DNA from: a virus
Strand: one strand, 5' to 3'
Length of the DNA stretch: 37,575 bases
Virus record (IMG/VR): IMGVR_UViG_3300028840_007509
Span: 1-37,575 of that record
Part shown: positions 1 to 6,981 of the stretch, piece by piece
How positions within the stretch are numbered: position 1 is the first letter of the stretch
How the letters are laid out: every line of letters starts with the position of its first letter
Notes under the pieces: generated by a model
Told to the model about the DNA's origin: nothing
What the model saw: the letters and a program-made list of their open reading frames with translations, nothing else
The model's database searches: none
Program-made: the position numbers and the translations under genes

Positions 1-144
1 ACTTTTTTTGTCAACCAGCACCACAAGCTCTGCACCTGCTGGCATTTTCTTGTGCAGAGTAAAGTCAAGAGCTGAGTACATGGTGAGCTGAAAATCCTTG
101 TGCTGGTCACCTTTTGACCTTTTCCTGACAGAGCTCTTGATGTC
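1..144. repeat. Left copy of the 144-bp terminal direct repeat
   Basis: Positions 1-144 are base-for-base identical to 37432-37575 (offset 37431). The repeat lies inside a coding region (the PD-(D/E)XK gene), whose reading continues across the two ends. It is therefore most simply an assembly overlap of a circular or circularly permuted molecule, giving a unit genome of about 37,431 bp. A genuine short terminal redundancy cannot be excluded from sequence alone. Confidence 0.95.
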
Positions 145-608
145 ACCACAACTTGCCTTGTGTCTTTCAGGTCAAGAGTGCCATGCAGTTTGAATCCTTT
201 GCTTGGAAAGTCAGCCTCAATGGTCTGCTCAACAGATACAGGTTGGATGATTGGTGCAAAGTCCTCAGCCTGCAGCCTTGAGAGCCTGTCCACTCTGTCT
301 CTTTCTTCACCAACAATGATGCCTTGACCTCTGCTCTTTTCATCAGGTGACAGAGTCACACCTTCTGCTTTCACTCTGTCATCAAAGGCTGCCACAGAGA
401 TGTCAACAATGTCTTGAGCTTTCATGTCCTCATGGCTCTCAACTTTTTGCCTGAAGTTGCTCTTGGCACCAGCATGGACACCTGAGCCTCTGTGCAGCCT
501 CACACCAGGTGGTCTGATTTCATTCTCAATATACCTTCTTCTGTACCTTTCACCACACTTGACATAAGTGAGGATGCTGCTCTGTCTGTGCACAATCAAC
601 TCAGTCAA
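1..608 (-). CDS. PD-(D/E)XK superfamily Fe-S nuclease (Cas4/AddB-like), 5' part, crosses the contig ends, frameshifted
   Basis: Reading leftward from TTG at 608, which overlaps the upstream stop as TTGA and follows AAAGGTGGTGACAA, the frame gives a Cas4/RecB-like N-terminus. It has an early Cys in KCGERYRRRYI, then GSGVHAG with the conserved His, then HGTLDL with the motif II Asp. The frame then breaks at 144-146. The catalytic DIKSS (D-x-K) and the QLTMYSAL (Q-x3-Y) motifs continue in another frame and run on at 37431-37222, ending in three clustered Cys. Four Cys at the two ends are typical of Fe-S-bearing 5'-3' exonucleases of phage recombination modules. Removing two bases (AC at 145-146) or adding one restores the frame. 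This is either an assembly error at the contig edge, a polymorphism, or a real inactivating mutation. Confidence 0.8.
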   Translation of the reverse strand, partial: MTELIVHRQSSILTYVKCGERYRRRYIENEIRPPGVRLHRGSGVHAGAKSNFRQKVESHEDMKAQDIVDISVAAFDDRVKAEGVTLSPDEKSRGQGIIVGEERDRVDRLSRLQAEDFAPIIQPVSVEQTIEADFPSKGFKLHGTLDLKDTRQVVVTSRALSGKGQKVTSTRIFSSPCTQLLTLLCTRKCQQVQSLWCWLTKK

Positions 609-913
609 TTGTCACCACCTTTCTTGTATCCTGAGACCACATTCCAAACAAGCCCGACAGTATATGCAGGCATGACCTTCTGCCATTGTTTGTCAATGAC
701 AAGCTTTCCTGAGCTTGGAAACCAATCAAAGGTTGCCTCAGAAGTTTTGACAATCCAATGATGACCATCATTCTTGATGGCAAAGTCAAAACCATGAATC
801 AGGCACTGGTGCTCAAATTCCTCTTTGTGGCTGAGCACTGTTTCCATTCTCTTGGCTCTTTTTGCCTGCTTGTCTTTCCTCATGGCGTTGAAAACATCAC
901 CAAGCTCACTCAT
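605..913 (-). CDS. Small conserved-type phage protein of unknown function (102 aa)
   Basis: The start is ATG at 913, where ATGAGTGA overlaps the stop of the gene upstream. A longer reading to 1111 only re-reads that gene out of frame, so I reject it. The N-terminus is basic (MRKDKQAKRAKR). The C-terminal half (FAIKNDGHHWIV, then TFDWFPSSGKLVI) resembles small phage proteins with a 'NNGaHlIV...DFWPgTGkw' pattern that usually sit in replication/recombination clusters. Its biochemical role is not known. It is translationally coupled at its 3' end to the nuclease gene through a TTGA overlap. Confidence 0.8.
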   Translation of the reverse strand: MSELGDVFNAMRKDKQAKRAKRMETVLSHKEEFEHQCLIHGFDFAIKNDGHHWIVKTSEATFDWFPSSGKLVIDKQWQKVMPAYTVGLVWNVVSGYKKGGDN

Positions 914-1169
914 CCTTGTGCCCATCCCCTCTGCTCTCAGCCTTGTCCTTGAGCCTTTCAAGAATGAGAGCCTCATCTTCCTCTGCCTCAAAACCCACTT
1001 CACAATCTGAATGAAAACAATTGATGCATCCTCTGCTCTCAAAACCTTCAGGATAGTATTTGCAAGCCTCACAGAGTCTCTTTGCAATGGCTGTGTCAAT
1101 GGCATGGTCATCTGGTGTGCAACCTGGAATCTGAGACTCTGACAGACCTGGTGGCAGGTTACTGTACAA
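906..1169 (-). CDS. Cys-rich small protein, possible zinc-binding (87 aa)
   Basis: I chose TTG at 1169 because AGAGGAAGGTGCATC places a strong ribosome binding site 6 nt upstream; a longer TTG frame to 1199 has none. The gene overlaps the preceding stop by 11 nt. The protein opens with SNLPPGLSESQIPGCTP and carries CEAC near residue 33 and a C-x2-C-x4-C cluster near residue 47, a likely metal site. The tail is acidic then charged (GFEAEEDEALILERLKDKAESRG). The function is unknown. Its position among small early genes suggests a nucleic-acid-related or host-takeover role, which is inference. Confidence 0.75.
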   Translation of the reverse strand: MYSNLPPGLSESQIPGCTPDDHAIDTAIAKRLCEACKYYPEGFESRGCINCFHSDCEVGFEAEEDEALILERLKDKAESRGDGHKDE

Positions 1170-1641
1170 GATGCACCTTCCTCTCTTTGAGCTGCTCAAT
1201 GAGCTCAGCCTTGCAGCTCAAGCCAATTGACCAATCAACAAGAGCTGCAACCAGCAAAGGCAGGTCACCAGCATTGACAAGAGCAATGCCTCTTTCAGCA
1301 AGCTTGGTCAGGCACTGCTCAGCCAGAGTTGCCACCACCTGAGACTCAAGCTGCTGCTGCTCATAAAACTCAGCAAGGTCAACTGCCTGCTCAACCTCAG
1401 TGCTCATGGCAGCCAGCTTACCTTGCAGCTCAGTGACTCTGGCAATGAGGTCATCTCTGCTCTGCTTGAGGCTCTTGACTTTTGCTCTGAGCTGAGTGAG
1501 CTTGGCAGAGTATGCTTTCTTTGCAAATCCGGAAAGCTCACCTATGCCTTTGCAGGCTTTGCATGGCTCAGCAACCTTGCTCACACCTTCTTTCTCATGT
1601 GAAAGCACCACACCTTCACCACCACACTCAGGACATTTCAA
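1159..1641 (-). CDS. DnaJ-type zinc-finger plus coiled-coil protein (160 aa)
   Basis: TTG at 1641 follows AAAGGGGGTTGCC and starts directly with KCPECGGEG, so the longer frame to 1719 is not used. Two C-x2-C-G-x-G knuckles (CPECGGEG at residues 3-10 and CKACKGIG near residue 27) match the cysteine-rich repeats of DnaJ-like zinc domains. Residues of about 38-90 are heptad-rich and probably form a coiled coil. The rest is mostly helical. A small zinc-binding early protein is all that can be claimed; a chaperone function is not implied because the J-domain is absent. Confidence 0.75.
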   Translation of the reverse strand: MKCPECGGEGVVLSHEKEGVSKVAEPCKACKGIGELSGFAKKAYSAKLTQLRAKVKSLKQSRDDLIARVTELQGKLAAMSTEVEQAVDLAEFYEQQQLESQVVATLAEQCLTKLAERGIALVNAGDLPLLVAALVDWSIGLSCKAELIEQLKERKVHLVQ

Positions 1642-1654
1642 GGCAACCCCCTTT

Positions 1655-1975
1655 CTACATAATGCCCCACTCAGCAGGACACTGCCAAATGTGAAAACAG
1701 TTTTCATGCACATTGACATAATCTGCAGCCTTTGGCATCACCATCATGCAGTCAACATCAGCAGGAAAGAGTTGATTCCGGATGTCAATGAGCTCATCCC
1801 ATGTCGGATATTGGTCAGGCTTTGAGACACTGACATGCTTGAGAAAGCCAAACTTGGTGGGGTCAATTGAGCATATGACTTGAATGCCAGCAGCACCTTT
1901 GAAAAGCTGAATGTCTTTTGAGCCAGGAAGTGATGCTCTGAAAAACTCAGGCACCTGCACACTGTATAATTTCAT
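1655..1975 (-). CDS. DUF7694-like phage protein (106 aa)
   Basis: The start is ATG at 1975, preceded by GAGAAAGGTGGTGCAA. The central block (HVSVS, then YPTWDELIDIRNQLFP, then D-x-V-D-C-M-M-V-M-P and DYVNVHENCFHIWQ) follows the pattern of DUF7694-type proteins, in which a short beta/alpha domain ends with a 'yvNvHe..fHlWr' motif. These proteins are frequent in tailed phage early regions and have no known activity. The 120 bp upstream (1976-2095) holds no convincing gene. Confidence 0.7.
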   Translation of the reverse strand: MKLYSVQVPEFFRASLPGSKDIQLFKGAAGIQVICSIDPTKFGFLKHVSVSKPDQYPTWDELIDIRNQLFPADVDCMMVMPKAADYVNVHENCFHIWQCPAEWGIM

Positions 1976-2095
1976 TTGCACCACCTTTCTCAAAAAAGAC
2001 AGAGAGAGGATGCAACATGGCGCATGTCACATCCAACTCTCTGCTGCCACTGTGCTGACCACCAGACAGGGCGAATTTCTCAATTTGATGCTTTC

Positions 2096-2482
2096 TCAAA
2101 AGAGACCTTTCTGAATTGGTGTGCCATAATGTCTCTCTGAGACAGCATTGACAAGCTCAATTGTCCTCTTGAATCCTTGAATTCTGACTTGCATGGTCTG
2201 CACATATTCCTCAAGCTCTGTCCTGTCCTTGGCAATGAAAATGCCTTTGGCACAGGTTATGACAGGTCTGCCTTCTGCCAAGAGCTGCTTGGCTGCAGTC
2301 CGGATGTTCAAGTATGTCCTGTCAGTCCGGATGTTCAGCAGTGAGGCAATCTGCTTGCAGCTCAAAGCACCTGCTTTGCCTGGTTGCAGTAAATGCCTGA
2401 GCTGTCCTGCAATCCATTCAGGACTGTCATACTTGCCATTGTCCTTGACCTCACTTGGCACTGAGCTGTGCACTTCTGTCAT
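2096..2482 (-). CDS. Putative winged-helix DNA-binding protein (128 aa)
   Basis: ATG at 2482 follows GAAAGGGGGTATTGC. Residues of about 40-85 read as a winged helix: a helix-turn-helix (SCKQIASLLNI, then TYLNIRTAAKQLLAEG) followed by a wing (PVITCAKGIFIAKD). The last 40 residues form an amphipathic helix (TELEEYVQTMQVRIQGFKRTI) that may dimerise. Similar small proteins in phages are assumed to bind DNA. A repressor or replication role cannot be decided. The gene lies 15 nt downstream of the PP-loop gene in the same leftward operon. Confidence 0.65.
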   Translation of the reverse strand: MTEVHSSVPSEVKDNGKYDSPEWIAGQLRHLLQPGKAGALSCKQIASLLNIRTDRTYLNIRTAAKQLLAEGRPVITCAKGIFIAKDRTELEEYVQTMQVRIQGFKRTIELVNAVSERHYGTPIQKGLF

Positions 2483-2497
2483 GCAATACCCCCTTTC

Positions 2498-3448
2498 TCA
2501 ATGTGGCAGCCTCATAAAATTCAAAACCTCATCAAGTCCAAGCTTTGTCATGCAATACTTGTAAAGTCTTGGATGGCTCTTTCTCAACCTTTGAAATCTG
2601 TTTGGTTGGCTTTCCAGGTGCAGACCAAAGCAGCAAAAAATGCAGCCACTTCCTTGCAATCCTGTATTGTAATATTCTTGAGCCAGGTCTTGTCTTAACT
2701 GACCATATATTGATGGATACTCAAGTTGCCTGGTGGCAATATATTCAAGAACATCACGATGCAACCAAAAGCTCAGTGGTCTTGACCTGCTTTTGCCATG
2801 CTTGCCATAACTGTTGCATCCATATTTCATGTAAACCAGTTTTCTTTCTTGAGATTCAGAGGCTCTGGTGCCAAGAATTACAGAATTGCCAGTTTCTTTG
2901 GCATACTTGGCATAAGGTGCTTTTTTCATTATGTCACAGCATTGCTCTGAAATTCTGAAAGGTGCCTCAAGTAAAAATTTCCATTTCTCTGCAAGTTTCC
3001 ATTGATACCTATAAATACCTTTTTTGTTTTTGCCTGTAAGGTATCTGTGTCTTAAAGCAACGTTATTTGGCGTCGGATTTCTAAGTGTTCTGATTTGCTC
3101 TGAAACTCTTTTTGAAACAACCGGAAAGCCATAAGTCTCAAGGACTGTCTTAAAATTCATCTTTGGTCTGAGAATGATGACATTGTCTTGGCTTTTCACA
3201 AACCTGACCACTTCAGGATATTCAAGACCAGTGTTGACAAAGACTGCAACCAGGTTTGGAAAGAGCTCTCTTGCAATGTCAAGCAGCACAGTGCTGTCAA
3301 GTCCACCTGAAAAGCTGATGGCAACATCACCATTGAGCTGAGTGACAAAGCTGATGATTCTGCTCTTGGTCATATTCACTTTTGCCTCAAGAGGCAGACT
3401 CTGTCTTTGTTTCAATGTGGTGAGGTCAATTTTGAGTCCTGAGCTCAT
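2498..3448 (-). CDS. PP-loop / PAPS reductase-family enzyme (DndC-like), 316 aa
   Basis: The PP-loop SGGLDS (residues 47-52) follows a beta strand (DVAISF), and a DxxxE-like region (VNTGLEYPEVVRF) follows, as in phosphoadenosine-phosphosulfate reductases and DndC. The C-terminal GSGCIFCCFG (Cys269, 272, 273) is the usual cysteine cluster of phage and Dnd-type members. The family activates sulfate or adenylates a substrate with ATP. In phages it is suspected to act in DNA or nucleotide modification, but the substrate is unproven. Codons here look less CpG-free and more A/T-rich than the neighbours (for example near 3060-3130), hinting at more recent acquisition. The start is ATG at 3448 after GAGAAAG. 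Confidence 0.85.
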   Translation of the reverse strand: MSSGLKIDLTTLKQRQSLPLEAKVNMTKSRIISFVTQLNGDVAISFSGGLDSTVLLDIARELFPNLVAVFVNTGLEYPEVVRFVKSQDNVIILRPKMNFKTVLETYGFPVVSKRVSEQIRTLRNPTPNNVALRHRYLTGKNKKGIYRYQWKLAEKWKFLLEAPFRISEQCCDIMKKAPYAKYAKETGNSVILGTRASESQERKLVYMKYGCNSYGKHGKSRSRPLSFWLHRDVLEYIATRQLEYPSIYGQLRQDLAQEYYNTGLQGSGCIFCCFGLHLESQPNRFQRLRKSHPRLYKYCMTKLGLDEVLNFMRLPH

Positions 3449-3520
3449 ATCAACTTTCTCACAAGGTTGTCATCTCTGCCCTCTCAACAGAGAGAGCAGA
3501 GTGAGAATCTTGTGGTCAAA

Positions 3521-4621
3521 CTATGCAGCAGCAGTGCTGATGAGTTTCCAATCTTTCTGTGGCAACTCAATCACCTGACCACCAAACCTCTCAAGGTCAA
3601 CTGCTCTGTCATAGTCCTCATGGTCATTGGCAGTGGCAGTGATGGCATTGGCAAGACCATATTGACTGAGCTCACCACCTTGAATCAGGTGCTTGAGCAC
3701 AGAGCCTCTCTCAGTGTCAGTGAGCCTGAATTGCTGTTGAGTGACCTCAACCACTTTCTGCAGGTCTGCAGATTCAATCTGCCTGTCTGCAGCAGCTCTC
3801 ATGCTCTCAAGAATCTTGTCAAAGGTCACCTGCTCAAGAGCAGCTTTGACAAGGTCTTGCACCTTCATGTAAAAGGCTTTGTCATCCTGCTGCCTGGTCT
3901 CATCTCTGAAAAACTCAGCAGCACCATCAAGCTCAAAGCCTTTGTTGACTCTGCCAACATGGTATTTTCTCAGGCTGTGGTCAGCAGCAATCATGCCATT
4001 CATGCAGACAAGTCTCAGAATCAGAGGCTCAATTCTGACAGCACCTGCCCCAACCTCTGAGTTGCTGATGACCACACCTGCTCTGACCACATCACCTTTC
4101 TTGACCTCACCTTCAACCTTGAAACTGATTGCCTGGATGTACATTCTGACCTCAGTGAGCTCTGCTGTCTCAACTTTGCAATCAGCATCAATGAGCTTTT
4201 CAAAGACAGCATTGGAAAGGTCATAATTGTCCAGAGGTCTGTACCTTCTGGACAAGAATGCTCTGGCTTTGCCATCCAGAGTCCTCACCATCCTTTCTTC
4301 AGGTGTCTGCTGAAACCAGTGATTGACATTGGTTGCCAGCAATTGTGGTGACTCATTCCGCATCCTGTCATAATACTTCTTGGGGATGCCAAGCCTGTCA
4401 CCAATCTGCTGGTGGCAATGCTTGTTGATGGCAAAGTCACCAATGCCTGTCTGAGAGGATTCCTCAAAGGCTGCCTTGAGCTCACCATTGCCATGAATCA
4501 GCAAGGTACTGCCATCAGGCTGCATGGACAGTTTCTGAGTTGAGGCAACAAAGTCTCTCTTTGACTTTGCTTGCCTGTCCAGCTCTGCTGCCATTTCCTG
4601 CAGGCTCTTTCCTGCTCTCAT
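3521..4621 (-). CDS. DUF932 phage/plasmid protein (366 aa)
   Basis: ATG at 4621 follows AGAAAGGATGTGAGAC. The protein has the features of the DUF932 (phage/plasmid-like, TIGR03299) family: a central block with RTLDGKARAFLSRRYRPLDNYDL, then YIQAISF, then GDVVRAGVVISNSEVGAGAVRIEPLILRL split over several strands, then RLVCMNGMI and HVGR. Family members are widespread on phages and plasmids, usually near recombination genes. Their molecular function is not established. The C-terminal 120 residues are helical. Confidence 0.85.
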   Translation of the reverse strand: MRAGKSLQEMAAELDRQAKSKRDFVASTQKLSMQPDGSTLLIHGNGELKAAFEESSQTGIGDFAINKHCHQQIGDRLGIPKKYYDRMRNESPQLLATNVNHWFQQTPEERMVRTLDGKARAFLSRRYRPLDNYDLSNAVFEKLIDADCKVETAELTEVRMYIQAISFKVEGEVKKGDVVRAGVVISNSEVGAGAVRIEPLILRLVCMNGMIAADHSLRKYHVGRVNKGFELDGAAEFFRDETRQQDDKAFYMKVQDLVKAALEQVTFDKILESMRAAADRQIESADLQKVVEVTQQQFRLTDTERGSVLKHLIQGGELSQYGLANAITATANDHEDYDRAVDLERFGGQVIELPQKDWKLISTAAA

Positions 4622-4624
4622 GTC

Positions 4625-4729
4625 TCACATCCTTTCTGTCAACTGACCAAAGTGCTCATCCTTGACCATGTCTGACCTTGACCCCCACAAGGCGCAAGAG
4701 TGCAACTGTGGTTGCCTGGTGACCACCAC
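4625..4729 (-). CDS. Possible tiny ORF (34 aa), low support
   Basis: Between the DUF932 start and the next gene are 112 bp. One frame from GTG at 4729 gives 34 residues ending SDMVKDEHFGQLTERM, with its stop one base before the DUF932 ATG (TGAGACATG spacing). A competing frame from ATG at 4737, overlapping the upstream stop as ATGA, gives 32 residues that look less protein-like (WWWSPG). Either could serve as a coupling peptide; neither has a strong ribosome binding site. The stretch may simply be a leader for DUF932. Confidence 0.3.
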   Translation of the reverse strand: MVVTRQPQLHSCALWGSRSDMVKDEHFGQLTERM

Positions 4730-4733
4730 CAGG

Positions 4734-4925
4734 TCATTTCTTTTTGTCTCTGTTCTGAGCTCTTCTGATGCAGCTCAGGTTGACAAGAGCCTGCAGCATG
4801 TCAAGCACAGGAAACCTGCTCTGCATAATCCAGACTTCAACAAGCTTGCAGGCACCATGCTCACCATGACTGTCAAGCACTTGCTTGAGCTCATAATTCA
4901 TGGTGGCTCTTTCTTTCTTGGTCAT
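4734..4925 (-). CDS. Small helical protein (63 aa)
   Basis: ATG at 4925 is preceded by AGAAAGGATGAGC, the same signal used at several other early genes. The ORF extends further upstream without a better start. The protein is short and helical with a basic tail (RRAQNRDKKK), which could bind nucleic acid. No family is recognised. It is packed three bases from the gene upstream. Confidence 0.6.
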   Translation of the reverse strand: MTKKERATMNYELKQVLDSHGEHGACKLVEVWIMQSRFPVLDMLQALVNLSCIRRAQNRDKKK

Positions 4926-4927
4926 GC

Positions 4928-5131
4928 TCATCCTTTCTGCTGTGTCACAGCTTTGAAAATGCCAAATGTCTTGCCACATTCCTGCATGTACTGCTCAAGC
5001 CAATACAGAGCTGAGAGCCTCATGGCTCTCAACATCTCAGCTCTGCCTTTCTCTTTTTTTGGTCTGTGCCTGAGCCAGTTGTAAAGATGCAGCTCACCTT
5101 TTGCCATTCCTCTGAGAGTGAAAGGCATCAT
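4928..5131 (-). CDS. Small protein of unknown function (67 aa)
   Basis: ATG ATG at 5131/5128 follows AAAGGTGGTGA, and the start overlaps the stop of the upstream gene as ATGA. The protein is basic in its first half (WLRHRPKKEKGR) and probably one helix thereafter. I recognise no domain. Its place between other tiny genes in tight overlap supports expression. Confidence 0.6.
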   Translation of the reverse strand: MMPFTLRGMAKGELHLYNWLRHRPKKEKGRAEMLRAMRLSALYWLEQYMQECGKTFGIFKAVTQQKG

Positions 5132-5391
5132 TCACCACCTTTCTGGACTGCCTCAAACCAGGTGCACATGCCTTTGTGAGTGTACACAGTGCAGTCTCTG
5201 ACAATGCATCTGTGCCATTTCCAGCAGACCAGGCACAAGCCTTGCTCAACAGCAATATTGAATGCAGCCTTGTTGAGCTTGCCTTGCCTGTGACCTTTCT
5301 CACCAAGCAACCTGGTCAGTGCAGCCTCTCTGGTCAATCTGCCTTCTTTCCACAAGGCAATGACCTTTTGCAGTCTGCCATAACCATCCAT
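5128..5391 (-). CDS. Small Cys/Trp-containing protein (87 aa)
   Basis: I chose ATG at 5391 because AGAAAGGACTTGAGG precedes it; an in-frame ATG at 5412 overlaps the upstream stop but lacks a binding site. The first half has helices (LQKVIALWKEGRLTREAALT). The second half has four Cys (CLVC, then C-x5-C, then a last Cys in GMCTWF) in an order that could hold a metal. This resembles an HNH-like zinc knuckle only loosely, and no catalytic His-Asn-His is visible. The function is unknown. Confidence 0.65.
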   Translation of the reverse strand: MDGYGRLQKVIALWKEGRLTREAALTRLLGEKGHRQGKLNKAAFNIAVEQGLCLVCWKWHRCIVRDCTVYTHKGMCTWFEAVQKGGE

Positions 5392-5404
5392 CCTCAAGTC
5401 CTTT

Positions 5405-6409
5405 CTACTCATACAGCAGGTCACCAAAAGCCTTGTGAAATGCATCTGCTGCCTGCTGTGCCTGGTCTCTCAGTTTCTTGGTCTTGGAGTCCTGTGAAAG
5501 ATTCCTGAGAGAATCCCAGACTTCTTGCAGGTCATCCTTGTCCACTTTCTGGAAAGCTCTGAGAGCCTTCTTGTCCTCATCCTCTTGCTCAAGAGCCTGC
5601 TCATACTCATCGATGTCAATCCTGTCCAGAATTGCCTGCTCAACAAGCTTGTGCAGCACCTGTGGTGGCAGTGCATCCACTTCCCAAGATGTGTTGCCAT
5701 GCAGAGCAATGTACTCACCTGCTCTGGGGTCTGTAATCTTTGCCGGGTTTGGTGGTGGATTGTGCTCATCAATCTGTGCCTCAGTCAGTGCCACTGGCAC
5801 CACATCCACATTCAAGCCAAAGTCAATGAGCCTGTCATGGATGTCTCTGAGCATGTCCAGACCTGACGGGTCATGGTCACCAACATACAGAATCACAAGC
5901 TCTTTGCCTTCGGACTGAGCCAAGTCAAACCTCTCATATGCATCATGCATGGCTGTGGTTGAGCTGTATCCTCTGTTGACCATCATCCGGACATGATATT
6001 GAGAGGTCACTCTGTACAAGACCTGACTCAGAGCATCTTTCTCACACCACACTTCAACATACACAGACTGACCTGCCTGCCTGTCAAGCCTGTATGAGTT
6101 GGTGATGTCTCTGAGTGCATCAGCAATGTCCTCAGCATAGTAAGGCAGCTTTGGCACTCTGATTCTGTCCTCAATTGCACTCCAATCCACAACACCTGCC
6201 ATCCTGCCTTTGGTCAGCAAGGTGCTCAGCTTGTTGTATTCACTCTGCTTGTTTGGAATGACATCTCTGGACACAAGCTGATAATACAACTGTCTGAGTG
6301 TGAGCCTGTAACCTTGAGCTCTGTATTCCTCAATGATTGAGTTGATGAGCTCAAGCCTCTCTTGGTTTTTCCTGCTCATGTGCAGGTCATTGGTGAATGC
6401 CTCTTTCAT
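5405..6409 (-). CDS. TOPRIM-domain protein resembling Spo11/Topo VI subunit A (334 aa)
   Basis: ATG at 6409 follows AGAAAGGATGAGCA. The N-terminal 85 residues contain a winged-helix-like element (YRLTLRQLYYQLVSRDVI). The middle carries a TOPRIM signature: Glu123 after a hydrophobic strand (VYVEVWCEKDAL) and GDHDPSG with Asp178/Asp180. This order, winged helix then TOPRIM, is that of Topo VI A/Spo11 and of a group of phage and plasmid proteins. The Tyr in RQLYYQLV sits where the catalytic Tyr of Spo11 would be, but that is only suggestive. The C-terminal 80 residues are acidic and helical. The protein probably acts on DNA in an Mg-dependent way; no reaction is proven for phage members. Confidence 0.75.
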   Translation of the reverse strand: MKEAFTNDLHMSRKNQERLELINSIIEEYRAQGYRLTLRQLYYQLVSRDVIPNKQSEYNKLSTLLTKGRMAGVVDWSAIEDRIRVPKLPYYAEDIADALRDITNSYRLDRQAGQSVYVEVWCEKDALSQVLYRVTSQYHVRMMVNRGYSSTTAMHDAYERFDLAQSEGKELVILYVGDHDPSGLDMLRDIHDRLIDFGLNVDVVPVALTEAQIDEHNPPPNPAKITDPRAGEYIALHGNTSWEVDALPPQVLHKLVEQAILDRIDIDEYEQALEQEDEDKKALRAFQKVDKDDLQEVWDSLRNLSQDSKTKKLRDQAQQAADAFHKAFGDLLYE

Positions 6410-6435
6410 TGCTCATCCTTTCTGGTGGTCAGCTT

Positions 6436-6624
6436 TTACTTTGCGCCTTTGACCTCAACAGTGACATGCTCTTTGATGAGGTCTCTGATTTCATCCTCTG
6501 TGCACTCTCTGCCAATCGGCGGGATTATGGTGTTGACAGTCTTGGTGACTCTGTACCTGTGCCTGCCATCTTTGTTGAGAGGCAGCCTGCTCTGCTCAAC
6601 AACAACCTTTCTTGCTACTTTCAC
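6436..6624 (-). CDS. Small basic protein (62 aa)
   Basis: GTG at 6624 follows AGAAAGGATGTGAGAAA; the frame extends farther but contains no better start. The protein is basic in its first 30 residues and ends in an acidic helix plus strand (CTEDEIRDLIKEHVTVEV). The hydrophobic-basic pattern could be a small DNA-binding or regulatory protein, but no family is recognised. It lies 26 nt upstream of the TOPRIM gene. Confidence 0.55.
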   Translation of the reverse strand: MKVARKVVVEQSRLPLNKDGRHRYRVTKTVNTIIPPIGRECTEDEIRDLIKEHVTVEVKGAK

Positions 6625-6661
6625 TTTCTCACATCCTTTCTGGTGGTCAGTCTTGAGTGGA

Positions 6662-6925
6662 CTAAAACCAGAGACCAACTCTGCAATTTAGTCCACCTGT
6701 CTTGAGCTGGCTGCCATTCACCCCCGCTTTGCAGCCAGAGCCAGAGCCTTGTGAGCTGGAAATTACAACTGCCCCTTGACCTGGAGAAGTGCAGTCTGTG
6801 CTTGCTGAGACAGAGAGCACGGAAGAGACCAAGGGGCAGGTGTTGCGCTTGAGAAAAGCTGAGACAGAGTTGAAAACCAGAGACACCTTGCCTCTGTTGT
6901 GGCTTTTGGTTTCAGGGTTTTCCAT
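6662..6925 (-). CDS. Possible first gene of the leftward operon (87 aa), uncertain
   Basis: ATG at 6925 is preceded by GAGAGGATGAGCA, almost the exact signal used for the TOPRIM gene, and a leftward -10 element sits just upstream. The predicted protein is Ser/Gly-rich and of low complexity (for example SSSQGSGSGCKAG), with no recognisable domain, so it may be a rapidly evolving early protein or a transcribed leader with a chance frame. Confidence rests on the ribosome binding site and position rather than on protein content. Confidence 0.4.
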   Translation of the reverse strand: MENPETKSHNRGKVSLVFNSVSAFLKRNTCPLVSSVLSVSASTDCTSPGQGAVVISSSQGSGSGCKAGVNGSQLKTGGLNCRVGLWF

Positions 6926-6952
6926 TGCTCATCCTCTCTGTCTCAGCACCTG

Positions 6953-6981
6953 TATAATACCATCCATGATGAGGATTTCCA
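6953..6981. promoter_or_regulatory. Divergent promoter candidates between the two operons
   Basis: The plus strand has a perfect TATAAT at 6953-6958. The same bases read on the minus strand give TATTAT at 6959-6954 with TGGAAA (4 of 6 to TTGACA) at 6981-6976 and a 16-bp spacer, which would start leftward transcription near 6947, about 20 nt before the 6925 ATG. The rightward element lacks a clear -35. The location, exactly at the strand switch between the two operons, is the strongest support. Confidence 0.45.

Noticed and set aside
914-1111. N-terminal extension of the 605-913 gene up to an in-frame start at 1111
   Set aside because: It would overlap the whole Cys-rich gene at 906-1169 and has no ribosome binding site; the ATG at 913 is coupled to that gene's stop.
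1976-2095. Possible 18-residue leftward ORF starting at a TTG in the 120-bp gap
   Set aside because: It has a weak binding site and no overlap coupling, and is too short to support.
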